Source of the DNA: RGIG2206 sp045648425 | GTDB taxonomy: Bacteria; Bacillota; Clostridia; Oscillospirales; Acutalibacteraceae | Reading direction: 5' to 3' | NCBI GenBank assembly: GCA_045648425.1 | Contig: JAZRNV010000005.1 | Coordinates: 1 to 32,680 of the forward strand | Length of the DNA: 32,680 bases | In this document: piece by piece, positions 1-7,374 of the stretch | How the letters are laid out: every line of letters starts with the position of its first letter | Position numbering within the stretch: the first letter of the stretch is position 1 | The notes under the pieces: generated by a model | Told to the model about the DNA's origin: nothing | Database searches by the model: none | Seen by the model: only the letters and a program-made list of their open reading frames with translations | Made by a program: the position numbers and the translations under genes

Positions 1-31
1 AATTGGATATATATACGAAAGGAAAAAGCCA

Positions 32-2863
32 ATGAAAGCAGAACTTATATATGTTGGCAGTCGCCCCGGCGATGGTGATAATGGGCAAGAGCTCATAAAA
101 AAGCTTAGTGAACGTGGTGTTGAGGTCGTTGCCGAAACGGTTGTTGAGGTTGATGCGGTTAAGCTTAAAAGAGCTTTGAAGGTCGCAACCGATCGCAGCC
201 AGTTTACCGTCATTGTCGGCGGAATGGGTATAAAGGATACCGATATCACCGTTAAAACGGTGAGTGATGCCATTGGTGTTGATACACAGTGTGACCAATC
301 AGCTTTGGCTGCCATTGCCGATCAATATGCCGAAAAAGGTGAACCCCTGCCCGATGGTGCTTACAGGGGTGCTGTAATTCCTGCAGGCGCAACTCCCCTT
401 TACGGTGAAAAGGGCGGAATGGGCTGTGCCTTGTCGGCAGGGGAACAATGGATTGTTATGCTGCCCTCTGAGCTCGACACCTTTAAAAGCTTAGTTGACG
501 AAAAGCTGTTGCCTCTTATGCAGTCGGTTTCTCATTCGGTCAGCAGTACCCGCGTCTTTTGCGGTGTTGATGTGCCTGTGACGGCTGAAGAAGAGCTGAT
601 TGCCGAGTTTACCGATGAAAAGGGCGTAAAAATATCTGCCGAGCGCAAGGACGGACTTTTGACCGTTACACTTACAACCGTTGCCGGCTACGAAGAAGGA
701 GCTCAATTGAAGGGTCTTTCGGCGGCTGTCAAGGTGCGCAGTGTTTTAGGTGACGATATATATTCTGAAGAGAACAAATCCATTGAACAGACAACCGTTG
801 AACTGTTGCGTCAGCAGGGCAAAACTGTTGCAACCGCTGAGTCCTGCACCGCCGGTCTGCTTTCAAAGCGCCTTACCGATGTGAACGGCTCTTCCGATGT
901 TTTCAGTATGGGCGTTGCTGCTTATTCCGCCGATATTAAGGCCAAGGTGCTTGGCGTTTCCAGAGAGCTTATTGAGAAACACGGCACCGTTTGCGCCCAG
1001 GTTGCCGAGTCTATGGCTTATAATGTGCGCCGCTTGAGCGGATGCTCCTTCGGTATCGGTATAACGGGTGTGGCAGGGGAATCCTTTGAAGAGAAGCCCA
1101 GTGGTCTTGTTTACGTCAGCTTGACCGACGGCGACAAAATGTGGACCCGTGAGCTTAAGGTTGATACAGACGGAGCGGAGGATTCTCGTACCGCGGTACG
1201 CAATACCTCTGCAACGGTGGCTCTTGATATGATGCGCCGCGTGCTTTTAGGCATTGCCCAACCGGGTGAGCCGATATCGGTTGACACAGGCATCACATTT
1301 GTGGACCGCCAAAAGCCCGCGGCCGAAGAACCCGCCACCGGCTTGATTTTTGAAGGGTCAGCCGTTAAAGCTGCTGAAGAAGAGAGCTTGGTTGAGGATG
1401 GTATCATTCTGCCTGCCGATGAGAGCTATGAATCTTTGGCAGAGGTGGACGAGGCCCTTTATTACGCTACCCACGGGGATGAGGCAGCTTCTCAAGAGGA
1501 AGAGGAAGTTCTTCCTTCTGCCGAGCCCATTTCTGATAATGTTAAGGAGGAAGCCCCAATTATGGATGAAGATTTTATCCTGCAAGAGGTTGCAGAGGTT
1601 GCCCCTGTTGCAAAGAAGCCCAACTTTTTTATGAGACTAATTAAGAATTTTATTCCTTGGAAGGGGGATAATCTTTCTAAGATTCTCACAAAATGCCTGT
1701 TTATCGTTATTGTTGCAACTCTTATCGTTTCCAGCTGTTATGTGGGCGACTTTATGGTTAAATATTTTGATAATAACAATATTATCAATGATGCCCGCGA
1801 TAAATATGACAGAGAAAATGAAAAGGTTGACCCCGAAACGGGCGTTTACGACCGTTTTAGCTTGTTGCTCGAGCAAAACAGCGATTGCAAGGGCTGGATA
1901 ACGGTGCCCAACACCAATATCGACAACCCTATCTATCAGACCGATAACAACGATTATTACCTTGACCACAACAGCATTAAGGAAAAGAGCGTTTACGGTG
2001 CTATTTTTGCTGATTGCCGCTCAAGAATCGGACGTAATAACGGCAACAGCAAGAACGTTACCTTGTACGGCCACCATATGAAGGATGGCTCTATGTTTGC
2101 TCAGCTTCATAAATATAAAAATATAAGCTTTTATAAAGAAAATCCCGTAATTAACTTTGATACTATCTATGGCTCGGGCGGTGATTATAAGATTATTGCC
2201 TGCATGATAACCAACGCCAGCAGTGTGGATGACAACGGCTACTTCTTTGATTTTGCCGTTCCCTCCTTCCGCAGTGATGCCGACTTTATGAGTTGGATTG
2301 AGCAAATCCGACGCCGCAGTCTTTATAACACATCGGTTGACGTTAACACCAGCGACCAGATTCTTACCCTTTCCACCTGTACCTATGAGGTTAAATCAGC
2401 CAATCTGCTTTGTGTTGTGGTTGCCCGTAAGGTAAGAGAGGGCGAAAGCGTGGCTGTAAATACAAGCGACGTAAAGACAAACAGCAAGATTATCTATCCC
2501 CAGGCGTGGTATGACCGCTTTGGCGGTGTAAAGCCCACCTATTCTGACGGACTTTATACTTGGGTTTCGGGTGACTATGACCGTGAAGATATTAATGCTC
2601 CCGGTTCTATTCCTCCTGCAAACGTGCCCAGTGATACACCCAGCACCACTCCCAGCAATACACCCAGCACCACACCCAGTGATACACCCAGCACCACACC
2701 CAGCGATACACCCAGCACCACTCCCAGTGATACACCCAGCACCACTCCCAGCGATACACCCAGCACTACTCCCAGCGAAACACCCAGCACTGCTCCCAGT
2801 GAAACACCCAGCACCACTCCCAGCGAAACCCCCAGTGTGGCGCCTGCCGCCGGCTCTGAGTAA
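32..2863 (+). CDS. CinA-like / class B sortase membrane fusion protein with Ser-Thr-Pro tail
   Basis: This 943-residue protein joins normally separate domains. Residues 1-160 resemble the CinA N-terminal MoaB-like domain but are degenerate: the usual GGLGPTxDD motif reads GGMGIKDTD. Residues 250-410 match the CinA C-terminal domain (PncC, nicotinamide mononucleotide deamidase), keeping AESCTAG (269-275) and Lys303 in YSADIK. A long acidic linker follows (about 410-530), then a basic stretch and one membrane helix (about 551-572), which predicts N-inside, C-outside topology. Residues 600-800 are a class B sortase with His681 (LYGHHMKDG), Cys783 (TLSTCTYE) and Arg799, so it should be catalytically competent. 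The tail (866-937) is nine PSDTPSTT-type octapeptides. GAAAGGA lies 9 bases before the ATG. The following gene is a paralogue with a dead sortase. No LPxTG-like substrate gene is visible here. Domain calls are firm; a link between NMN metabolism and surface anchoring is speculation. Confidence 0.88.
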   Translation: MKAELIYVGSRPGDGDNGQELIKKLSERGVEVVAETVVEVDAVKLKRALKVATDRSQFTVIVGGMGIKDTDITVKTVSDAIGVDTQCDQSALAAIADQYAEKGEPLPDGAYRGAVIPAGATPLYGEKGGMGCALSAGEQWIVMLPSELDTFKSLVDEKLLPLMQSVSHSVSSTRVFCGVDVPVTAEEELIAEFTDEKGVKISAERKDGLLTVTLTTVAGYEEGAQLKGLSAAVKVRSVLGDDIYSEENKSIEQTTVELLRQQGKTVATAESCTAGLLSKRLTDVNGSSDVFSMGVAAYSADIKAKVLGVSRELIEKHGTVCAQVAESMAYNVRRLSGCSFGIGITGVAGESFEEKPSGLVYVSLTDGDKMWTRELKVDTDGAEDSRTAVRNTSATVALDMMRRVLLGIAQPGEPISVDTGITFVDRQKPAAEEPATGLIFEGSAVKAAEEESLVEDGIILPADESYESLAEVDEALYYATHGDEAASQEEEEVLPSAEPISDNVKEEAPIMDEDFILQEVAEVAPVAKKPNFFMRLIKNFIPWKGDNLSKILTKCLFIVIVATLIVSSCYVGDFMVKYFDNNNIINDARDKYDRENEKVDPETGVYDRFSLLLEQNSDCKGWITVPNTNIDNPIYQTDNNDYYLDHNSIKEKSVYGAIFADCRSRIGRNNGNSKNVTLYGHHMKDGSMFAQLHKYKNISFYKENPVINFDTIYGSGGDYKIIACMITNASSVDDNGYFFDFAVPSFRSDADFMSWIEQIRRRSLYNTSVDVNTSDQILTLSTCTYEVKSANLLCVVVARKVREGESVAVNTSDVKTNSKIIYPQAWYDRFGGVKPTYSDGLYTWVSGDYDREDINAPGSIPPANVPSDTPSTTPSNTPSTTPSDTPSTTPSDTPSTTPSDTPSTTPSDTPSTTPSETPSTAPSETPSTTPSETPSVAPAAGSE
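2627..2842 (+). repeat. Nine 24-bp tandem repeats encoding PS(D/E/N)TPSTT octapeptides
   Basis: Nine in-frame 24-base units encode residues 866-937 of the CinA/sortase fusion. The middle units are nearly identical (CCC AGT/AGC GAT ACA CCC AGC ACC ACT). The last three swap Asp for Glu, and the final unit ends in SVA. Such Pro/Ser/Thr-rich segments typically span cell wall or carry O-glycans. This one lies C-terminal to the catalytic domain on the predicted outer side. Near-identical units suggest copy number may vary between strains. Confidence 0.95.
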
Positions 2864-2914
2864 CAGAGCGATGGGGGAGCGGGCTGACAATAAATTATAA
2901 GCGGAGGAACGACT

Positions 2915-4378
2915 ATGTCGGTTGAAATTGTATATTACAACACGGCTTCAATAACTCAACTTGAAACCGATCTGTCACAGCTTGGTGACGTGAACAGCGC
3001 CCTTTGTGAGGACCGTCGCAGCTTTTTGATTGCCCTTTCAAAGGCGGTATCGGTGAGCAACACAACCGTTGCGGTGGGCAAGATTGATACCCTTTCAACG
3101 GTGCTGTCAAAAGCCCTTTCTTTGCCCTTGACCCCCGTGGATTGGAGCAGCTTGGGCATTCAGCAGGCGGCAGAGATTGCCCTGCCCAAAGGCGCTTTGC
3201 CTTTGTTGGTGGGCGGCAGCGTCTACGGTATGATAATTGAAAATGCGTCACAGTGTATTATAGCTGTGGATGATGATCCCCAGGCGCTTGAGCATATAAC
3301 CGAGACGTATGTTGTGCCTTATTTGTACGCTGTTATGAAAGACAGCCAACAAACTGAAGAGGTAACCTTTGCAGAAGAGCCCCAAGAAGAAGCCCCCGCC
3401 GAAGAGCCGGCAGATGCTGTGGCCGACGAGCCAATGACCGACCTGCCTGAGCAGGAGGAGCCCGAGCAACCCACCCATATTGTTGAGAAGCCCGAGCCCG
3501 CTGATGCTGTTGAGGAGCCCGTTGCTCAGGAAACAGACCTTTTCTCGGATATAGAAGAGGGCGACTTCTTAAATCTTACCGAAGAGAAGAAAAAACACGG
3601 CTTTTGGATTGCGCTTATATGCATTCTTGCTGTGCTTATAGTGGGCATTGCAGGCGGATATTTTGCCTATACCAAGTGGTGGCAGCCCAAGCAATACGAT
3701 GAGTCGCTGAAGGTGGCAAAGACGGCATATTCTCAGTATTCTGCCGTTGATGCCGAAAATATAGATTTCCCCTATGATTATTCGGTAAAATTTGCAAGCT
3801 TATATAAGCAAAACCCCGACATTATCGCCTGGCTGAAGGTTGATGGTCTGTCAATCGATACCCCCGTTGTTACAGCGGCAAACCACTCAACGGGATATTA
3901 TGATAGCCATCTTTTTGATGGGCAAAGCAATCCCTACGGCACACCCCACATTAACTATGCTTATGACACGGCAACCAATATAAATCCCAATCTTGTCGTT
4001 TTCGGAAACAACACCAAGGATGGCAAGGCCTTCAGTCAAATTGAAGATATGCTAACCGTAAACGGCTATAAAAAGGTTAAGTCAATAACCACCGACTCCA
4101 CCCTTTTCGGTGAAGAGAAGTGGCGCGTTTTAAGTGTAATGATAGTTTCTTCCGACGGAAGCGAATATAATTTTAACGATAATTTTAAGAGCTTAAGTAT
4201 GCAGTCACGCACGGCAATGGTAAAGGATGCAATTAATCGCTCAAGAGTCAATACCGGCATAACGGCTGAAATGATTGGCGATGTTGAATCTACCGATCTT
4301 TTCCTTACTCTTGTCACACCGTATAGCCAGGACAAAACCAAAATGGTGGTTGTTTTGGCCGACCAAATTGCTGAATAA
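2915..4378 (+). CDS. Membrane-anchored pseudosortase with degenerate CinA N-terminal-like domain
   Basis: This 487-residue protein has the plan of its upstream neighbour without the CinA C-terminal domain. Residues 1-140 align by eye with the neighbour's N-terminal domain: VEIVYYNT matches AELIYVGS, and LPKGALPL...YVVPYL matches IPAGATPL...KLLPLM. An acidic linker (about 145-225) leads to a membrane helix (230-252) and a sortase B fold (about 285-487) recognisable from IAWLKVDGLSIDTPVV and DGKAFSQIEDM. All three catalytic positions are changed: Asn365 replaces His (VVFGNN), Pro469 replaces Cys (LTLVTPY), and Asp483 replaces Arg (LADQ). The frame is open and begins after a GGAGGA ribosome site, so this looks like a maintained pseudoenzyme rather than a decaying gene. 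It starts 51 bases after the active sortase gene and is probably co-transcribed. Function is unknown; a structural or regulatory partner of the active sortase is my inference. Confidence 0.85.
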   Translation: MSVEIVYYNTASITQLETDLSQLGDVNSALCEDRRSFLIALSKAVSVSNTTVAVGKIDTLSTVLSKALSLPLTPVDWSSLGIQQAAEIALPKGALPLLVGGSVYGMIIENASQCIIAVDDDPQALEHITETYVVPYLYAVMKDSQQTEEVTFAEEPQEEAPAEEPADAVADEPMTDLPEQEEPEQPTHIVEKPEPADAVEEPVAQETDLFSDIEEGDFLNLTEEKKKHGFWIALICILAVLIVGIAGGYFAYTKWWQPKQYDESLKVAKTAYSQYSAVDAENIDFPYDYSVKFASLYKQNPDIIAWLKVDGLSIDTPVVTAANHSTGYYDSHLFDGQSNPYGTPHINYAYDTATNINPNLVVFGNNTKDGKAFSQIEDMLTVNGYKKVKSITTDSTLFGEEKWRVLSVMIVSSDGSEYNFNDNFKSLSMQSRTAMVKDAINRSRVNTGITAEMIGDVESTDLFLTLVTPYSQDKTKMVVVLADQIAE

Positions 4379-4427
4379 ATAAGCTTGACCGAAGCATATA
4401 AATATCAAGCGAAGGGAAGTGATACCT

Positions 4428-4928
4428 GTGACTGACGCGTTAGCAGAGTTTTTCTCAAAAATTTTCTCAGATGAGGGCGTCGTTTTCATCTTGTCTATAT
4501 TGCCCGTATCTGAAATCCGCGGCGGTATGCTCTACGCCGGGCTGAATGATATGAATATGGTGGTTGCCTTTATTATCTCGTTTATCGGTAATATGCTGCC
4601 AATTCCCTTCATTTTGCTTTTTATACAACGCATATTGGCCTGGATGCGCACCAAGCGCGGCTTGGGAAGAATTGTTGACTGGATTATGCGCAAAGGTGAA
4701 AGAGGTTGCCAAAAGCTTGGTAAATATACCTATTGGGGCTTGTTTTTGTTTGTGGCAATTCCGTTGCCCGGCACGGGTGCGTGGACGGGTGCCTTGGTTG
4801 CAAACTTTGCCAATCTGCCCCTTCGCAAATCTTTGCCCGTTATAGCTGCAGGTGTTTTGACGGCAGGTACTATTATTACTACTCTTGCTTATACTGCCCC
4901 CGATTTGTTTAAAATGATTGTAGGTTGA
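4428..4928 (+). CDS. Small multidrug export-like membrane protein (COG2426 family)
   Basis: About 166 residues, mostly hydrophobic. EIRGGMLYAG near the N-terminus and IPLPGTGAWTGALVA in the middle are hallmarks of the COG2426 / Sm_multidrug_ex family. Its members are annotated as small multidrug exporters but are poorly characterised and resemble DedA-like proteins. I see three to four membrane segments, the clearest in VVAFIISFIGNMLPIPFILLF, WGLFLFVAIPLPG and LPVIAAGVLTAGTIITTLAY. The frame is open from a GTG at 4419, but that codon abuts the Shine-Dalgarno-like AAGGGAAG. The GTG at 4428 has about 10 bases of spacing and is preferred. The gene lies 49 bases behind the pseudosortase and 4 bases before a small membrane protein gene, so it probably shares the sortase transcript. 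Substrate unknown. Confidence 0.8.
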   Translation: MTDALAEFFSKIFSDEGVVFILSILPVSEIRGGMLYAGLNDMNMVVAFIISFIGNMLPIPFILLFIQRILAWMRTKRGLGRIVDWIMRKGERGCQKLGKYTYWGLFLFVAIPLPGTGAWTGALVANFANLPLRKSLPVIAAGVLTAGTIITTLAYTAPDLFKMIVG

Positions 4929-4932
4929 TTGT

Positions 4933-5151
4933 ATGAAAAAAGGACTTGTAGTTGTTATATTGGGCGGATTGATGGTCATTTTACAGATTGCGGTTCTTAT
5001 ATTTGACCTGGTTGAAGGCGGCGCACTTAAATTTATGTCCGGCTTCAGCGGCGAGGCCTTTATGTATAATGTCAGTTATTTGTCGGCAGGGCTTGCAGGC
5101 CTTTTGCTGGTTTTATGGGGCTTTGTAATAATGAAGCGAAAAGAAGAATAA
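4933..5151 (+). CDS. Small two-helix membrane protein, unknown function
   Basis: This 72-residue protein has two predicted membrane helices (about 4-24 and 45-67) and a basic C-terminal KRKEE. I recognise no family. The start lies 4 bases after the stop of the COG2426-type gene with only a weak ribosome site (AGGTTG), so translation is probably coupled. It is the last gene before a strong hairpin terminator and therefore the probable end of the sortase-cluster transcript. Confidence 0.65.
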   Translation: MKKGLVVVILGGLMVILQIAVLIFDLVEGGALKFMSGFSGEAFMYNVSYLSAGLAGLLLVLWGFVIMKRKEE

Positions 5152-5153
5152 TT

Positions 5154-5186
5154 AAAACGCAGTGGGTTAATCCACTGCGTTTTTTG
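5154..5186. terminator. Bidirectional intrinsic terminator
   Basis: The arms ACGCAGTGG and CCACTGCGT form a hairpin with a short TTAA-centred loop, with T-rich runs on the 3' side of both strands. It sits between convergent genes ending at 5151 (+) and 5187 (-) and can stop both transcripts. Confidence 0.9.
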
Positions 5187-5609
5187 TTACAGCTTTTTAA
5201 TTACTTTAACGTGGGGCTTGCCTTCTTCGATATACTCCTCACCCGCCTTGGTGTAGCCCAGTGAAATATAAAATCCCACCGCCTGCACCTGCGAACCTAT
5301 TGTTATCATCGTGCAGCCCATACCCTTTGCGGCATCCTCTGCTTCGGCAATAACCTTTGCGCCGTATCCTTTTTTACGGTGCTCTTTTTTAACTGCAACC
5401 CTGCCTATGTGATAAACGCCCTCTTGCTCTTTGTTCATTCTGCAGGTGGCAACTGCCAAGCTGTCTTCAAACAAAACAAAGTGAAAGGCCTTGTCTACCT
5501 CGTCAAATTGGTCAAACTCATTTTCAAATCCTTGCTCATCCACAAAAACCTCAAGGCGGATTTGCTTGGATTCTTCGGTTGGATAATTGCTCATTTCAAA
5601 GTGTGTCAT
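5187..5609 (-). CDS. GNAT-family N-acetyltransferase
   Basis: This 140-residue single-domain protein has the GNAT acetyl-CoA motif HRKKGYGAKV, with RKKGYGA at residues 78-84, preceded by the beta-strand VYHIGRVAV. The N-terminal segment IRLEVFVDEQGF is typical of the ElaA/YjcF-like subgroup, and GFYISLGYTKAGEEYIEEG fits its C-terminal half. The substrate cannot be told from sequence. It is the last gene of a three-gene - strand operon and overlaps the radical SAM gene by 4 bases (ATGA). GAGGA lies 5 bases before the ATG. Confidence 0.85.
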   Translation of the reverse strand: MTHFEMSNYPTEESKQIRLEVFVDEQGFENEFDQFDEVDKAFHFVLFEDSLAVATCRMNKEQEGVYHIGRVAVKKEHRKKGYGAKVIAEAEDAAKGMGCTMITIGSQVQAVGFYISLGYTKAGEEYIEEGKPHVKVIKKL

Positions 5610-6478
5610 ATTAGTCCTCGCTTTTTAAGCTCTTGGTCGATGGCACCCAGAACTCCTTTTTTATCGGCACTCCACATGGGCGCAACCAGCAGCCGCTTAT
5701 CTCCGTCACCCGTCATACGGTGCACCACCGTTTGCTCGTCAAGGCATTGGATGGCATCGCACAGTAAAGCTATGTATTCATCTCTTGAAAGGGGAGTATA
5801 GTCGCCCTTAAGATACATCTCACAGAGGGGGGTGCCCTTTAAAACGTGAAGCAGAGATATTTTTATGCCTTCTGCCGTTTGGGATATAAGCTTGGCGGTG
5901 TCGCAAATTTCTTCTTTAGACTGATTGGGCAGCCCGATTATCATATGGGTGATGATGTGTATGCCCGCTGCTTTAAGACGCTGACAGGCATCGACATAAA
6001 CAGCGGTATCGTAGCCGCGGTTAAACTCTTTTGCAATGGTGTTATCGGCAGTTTGAAGCCCCAATTCAACATAAATCGGCTTGATTTTACTCAATGCCGA
6101 CAGCTTTTTTATTACATCCTCAGGCAAGCAGTCGGGACGAGTAGCTACAGCAAGGGCCACGGTGTCATCCCGACGGATGGCAATGTGCATACGCTCAAAA
6201 AGCTCATGGGTGTTGCCGTGGGTGGCGGTGAAGGATTGAAAATAGGGGATAAATTTGCCGTTGGCACACTTTTTTATAACTCGTTGCTTTGCTGTGTCAA
6301 GCTGATAGCTTATATTCCCCGTTTGCTCGGCAAAGCTGCCCGAGCCCTCTGCGCAAAAAGAGCACCCTCCCACTCCGCAGGTGCCGTCTCGGTTTGGGCA
6401 GGTGGTGCCGCCCTGCACCGACAGACGGTAGACCTTGCAGCCGAAAAGGTGCTGCCAATAATCACTCGCTTTAATCAT
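5606..6478 (-). CDS. Radical SAM protein, YhcC/YtqA (TIGR01212) family
   Basis: This 290-residue protein carries the signature of the YhcC family: QGGTTCPNRDGTCGVGGCSFC, with Cys27, Cys39 and Cys42 as probable iron-sulfur ligands and an extra Cys34. Further family features are YFQSFTATHGN, ATRPDCLPEDV, YVELGLQTA and THMIIGLPNQ along the SAM barrel. Members are conserved in many bacteria, but to my knowledge the reaction is not firmly established. The gene overlaps the phosphatase gene upstream by 8 bases and the acetyltransferase downstream by 4, so the three are co-translated. Its own ribosome site is weak. Confidence 0.88.
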   Translation of the reverse strand: MIKASDYWQHLFGCKVYRLSVQGGTTCPNRDGTCGVGGCSFCAEGSGSFAEQTGNISYQLDTAKQRVIKKCANGKFIPYFQSFTATHGNTHELFERMHIAIRRDDTVALAVATRPDCLPEDVIKKLSALSKIKPIYVELGLQTADNTIAKEFNRGYDTAVYVDACQRLKAAGIHIITHMIIGLPNQSKEEICDTAKLISQTAEGIKISLLHVLKGTPLCEMYLKGDYTPLSRDEYIALLCDAIQCLDEQTVVHRMTGDGDKRLLVAPMWSADKKGVLGAIDQELKKRGLI

Positions 6479-7247
6479 GGAATCGCTTTAAAAACTCGTC
6501 AACGGCGTCGGGGCTGCCTGCTACAACACCGCATTTTTTGCTGAAATCCAGGGGCGAGCCGTCGGGCTGAACCACCTTTGCCCCTGCCTCTTGACAAATA
6601 AGAGAGCCGGCGGCAAAATCCCAGGGTGAGAGAGACAACTCATAAAAGAGATCGGCACGGCCGCTTGCTATCCAGGCAAGGTCGGCGGCGGCCGAGCCCG
6701 TGCGCCTTAAATCTTTGCAGCTTGTAAGGCATTGGCAGGCAATGTGCATGGTTTTTTCAGCCAGCTCGCTGTTATAGGGCGAGGTGCCGAAAAGCACTAA
6801 GGATTGCTCGAAGCTGCATTGGGATGCGGTTATCAGATTGCCGTTAAGCTTGGCGCCCTTGCCCAGCTCGGCAGTAAAATATTCGTTAAGATAGGGCTGG
6901 CATATTACCCCTGCCACCACCTTTTGGTCGTGAAGCATGGCGATAGATATGGAGCTGATTTTGAAATTGTATATAAAATTGGTGGTGCCGTCAATGGGGT
7001 CAACAATAAAGCAATCACCCATAGGCAGCACGGATTCTTCTTTATCCTCTTCACCGATGAATTTTGCATCGGGGTAAAGCTCTGCAAGGTGGCTTTTAAT
7101 GTAACGTTGCACCTTTATGTCGTATTCGGTTACATAGTTGCTGTGGCCCTCTTTGGAATCAACAGACATTTCCCGCTTGGCGTCAAGAACTATGCGTGCT
7201 GCACCCTGTGCTACGCGGGCCAATTTGTGAGATATTGAGAAATCCAT
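6471..7247 (-). CDS. Inositol monophosphatase family phosphatase
   Basis: About 258 residues with the metal-binding motifs of the family: GEED at 65-68, DPIDGTTNF with Asp83 and Asp86, and the C-terminal SPWDFAAGSLICQEAG. It should hydrolyse a phosphate monoester (myo-inositol 1-phosphate, or alternatives such as fructose-1,6-bisphosphate or nucleotide 3'-phosphates) with magnesium. I chose the ATG at 7247 because AAGGCGG lies 6 bases upstream; the frame extends to an ATG at 7277 with no good ribosome site. It is the first gene of the - strand operon and has a clear sigma-A promoter at 7283-7311. Confidence 0.88.
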   Translation of the reverse strand: MDFSISHKLARVAQGAARIVLDAKREMSVDSKEGHSNYVTEYDIKVQRYIKSHLAELYPDAKFIGEEDKEESVLPMGDCFIVDPIDGTTNFIYNFKISSISIAMLHDQKVVAGVICQPYLNEYFTAELGKGAKLNGNLITASQCSFEQSLVLFGTSPYNSELAEKTMHIACQCLTSCKDLRRTGSAAADLAWIASGRADLFYELSLSPWDFAAGSLICQEAGAKVVQPDGSPLDFSKKCGVVAGSPDAVDEFLKRFHD

Positions 7248-7282
7248 AAAACGACCGCCTTTTTTATAAATTAGCAATTATA

Positions 7283-7311
7283 ATTATACACCATATGTTT
7301 AAAAAAATCAA
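7283..7311 (-). promoter_or_regulatory. Sigma-A promoter for the phosphatase operon
   Basis: On the - strand, TTGATT (7306-7311) and a perfect TATAAT (7283-7288) are separated by 17 bases, some 36 bases before the preferred start codon. It is back-to-back with the + strand promoter for the epimerase gene. Confidence 0.75.
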
Positions 7312-7316
7312 CATAC

Positions 7317-7345
7317 TTGAATTGATAAAAGCGGTGTGGTACAAT
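7317..7345 (+). promoter_or_regulatory. Sigma-A promoter for the aldose epimerase gene
   Basis: TTGAAT (7317-7322) and TACAAT (7340-7345) are separated by 17 bases and sit 30 bases before the ATG at 7375. Only 5 bases separate its -35 box from the -35 box of the divergent phosphatase promoter, so a protein bound here could affect both. Confidence 0.7.
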
Positions 7346-7374
7346 TATATAAAACAAACAGAGGAGGTCTTTTT

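Noticed and set aside
2627..2842. Regular 24-base repeats as a possible CRISPR array
   Set aside because: Units are contiguous without spacers and code in frame for octapeptides.
2396..2890. Long - strand frame of Gly/Ala/Cys/Ser repeats (and a similar one at 2575-2817)
   Set aside because: It is the antisense reading of the Ser/Thr/Pro repeat region of the sortase fusion; no ribosome site and no family.
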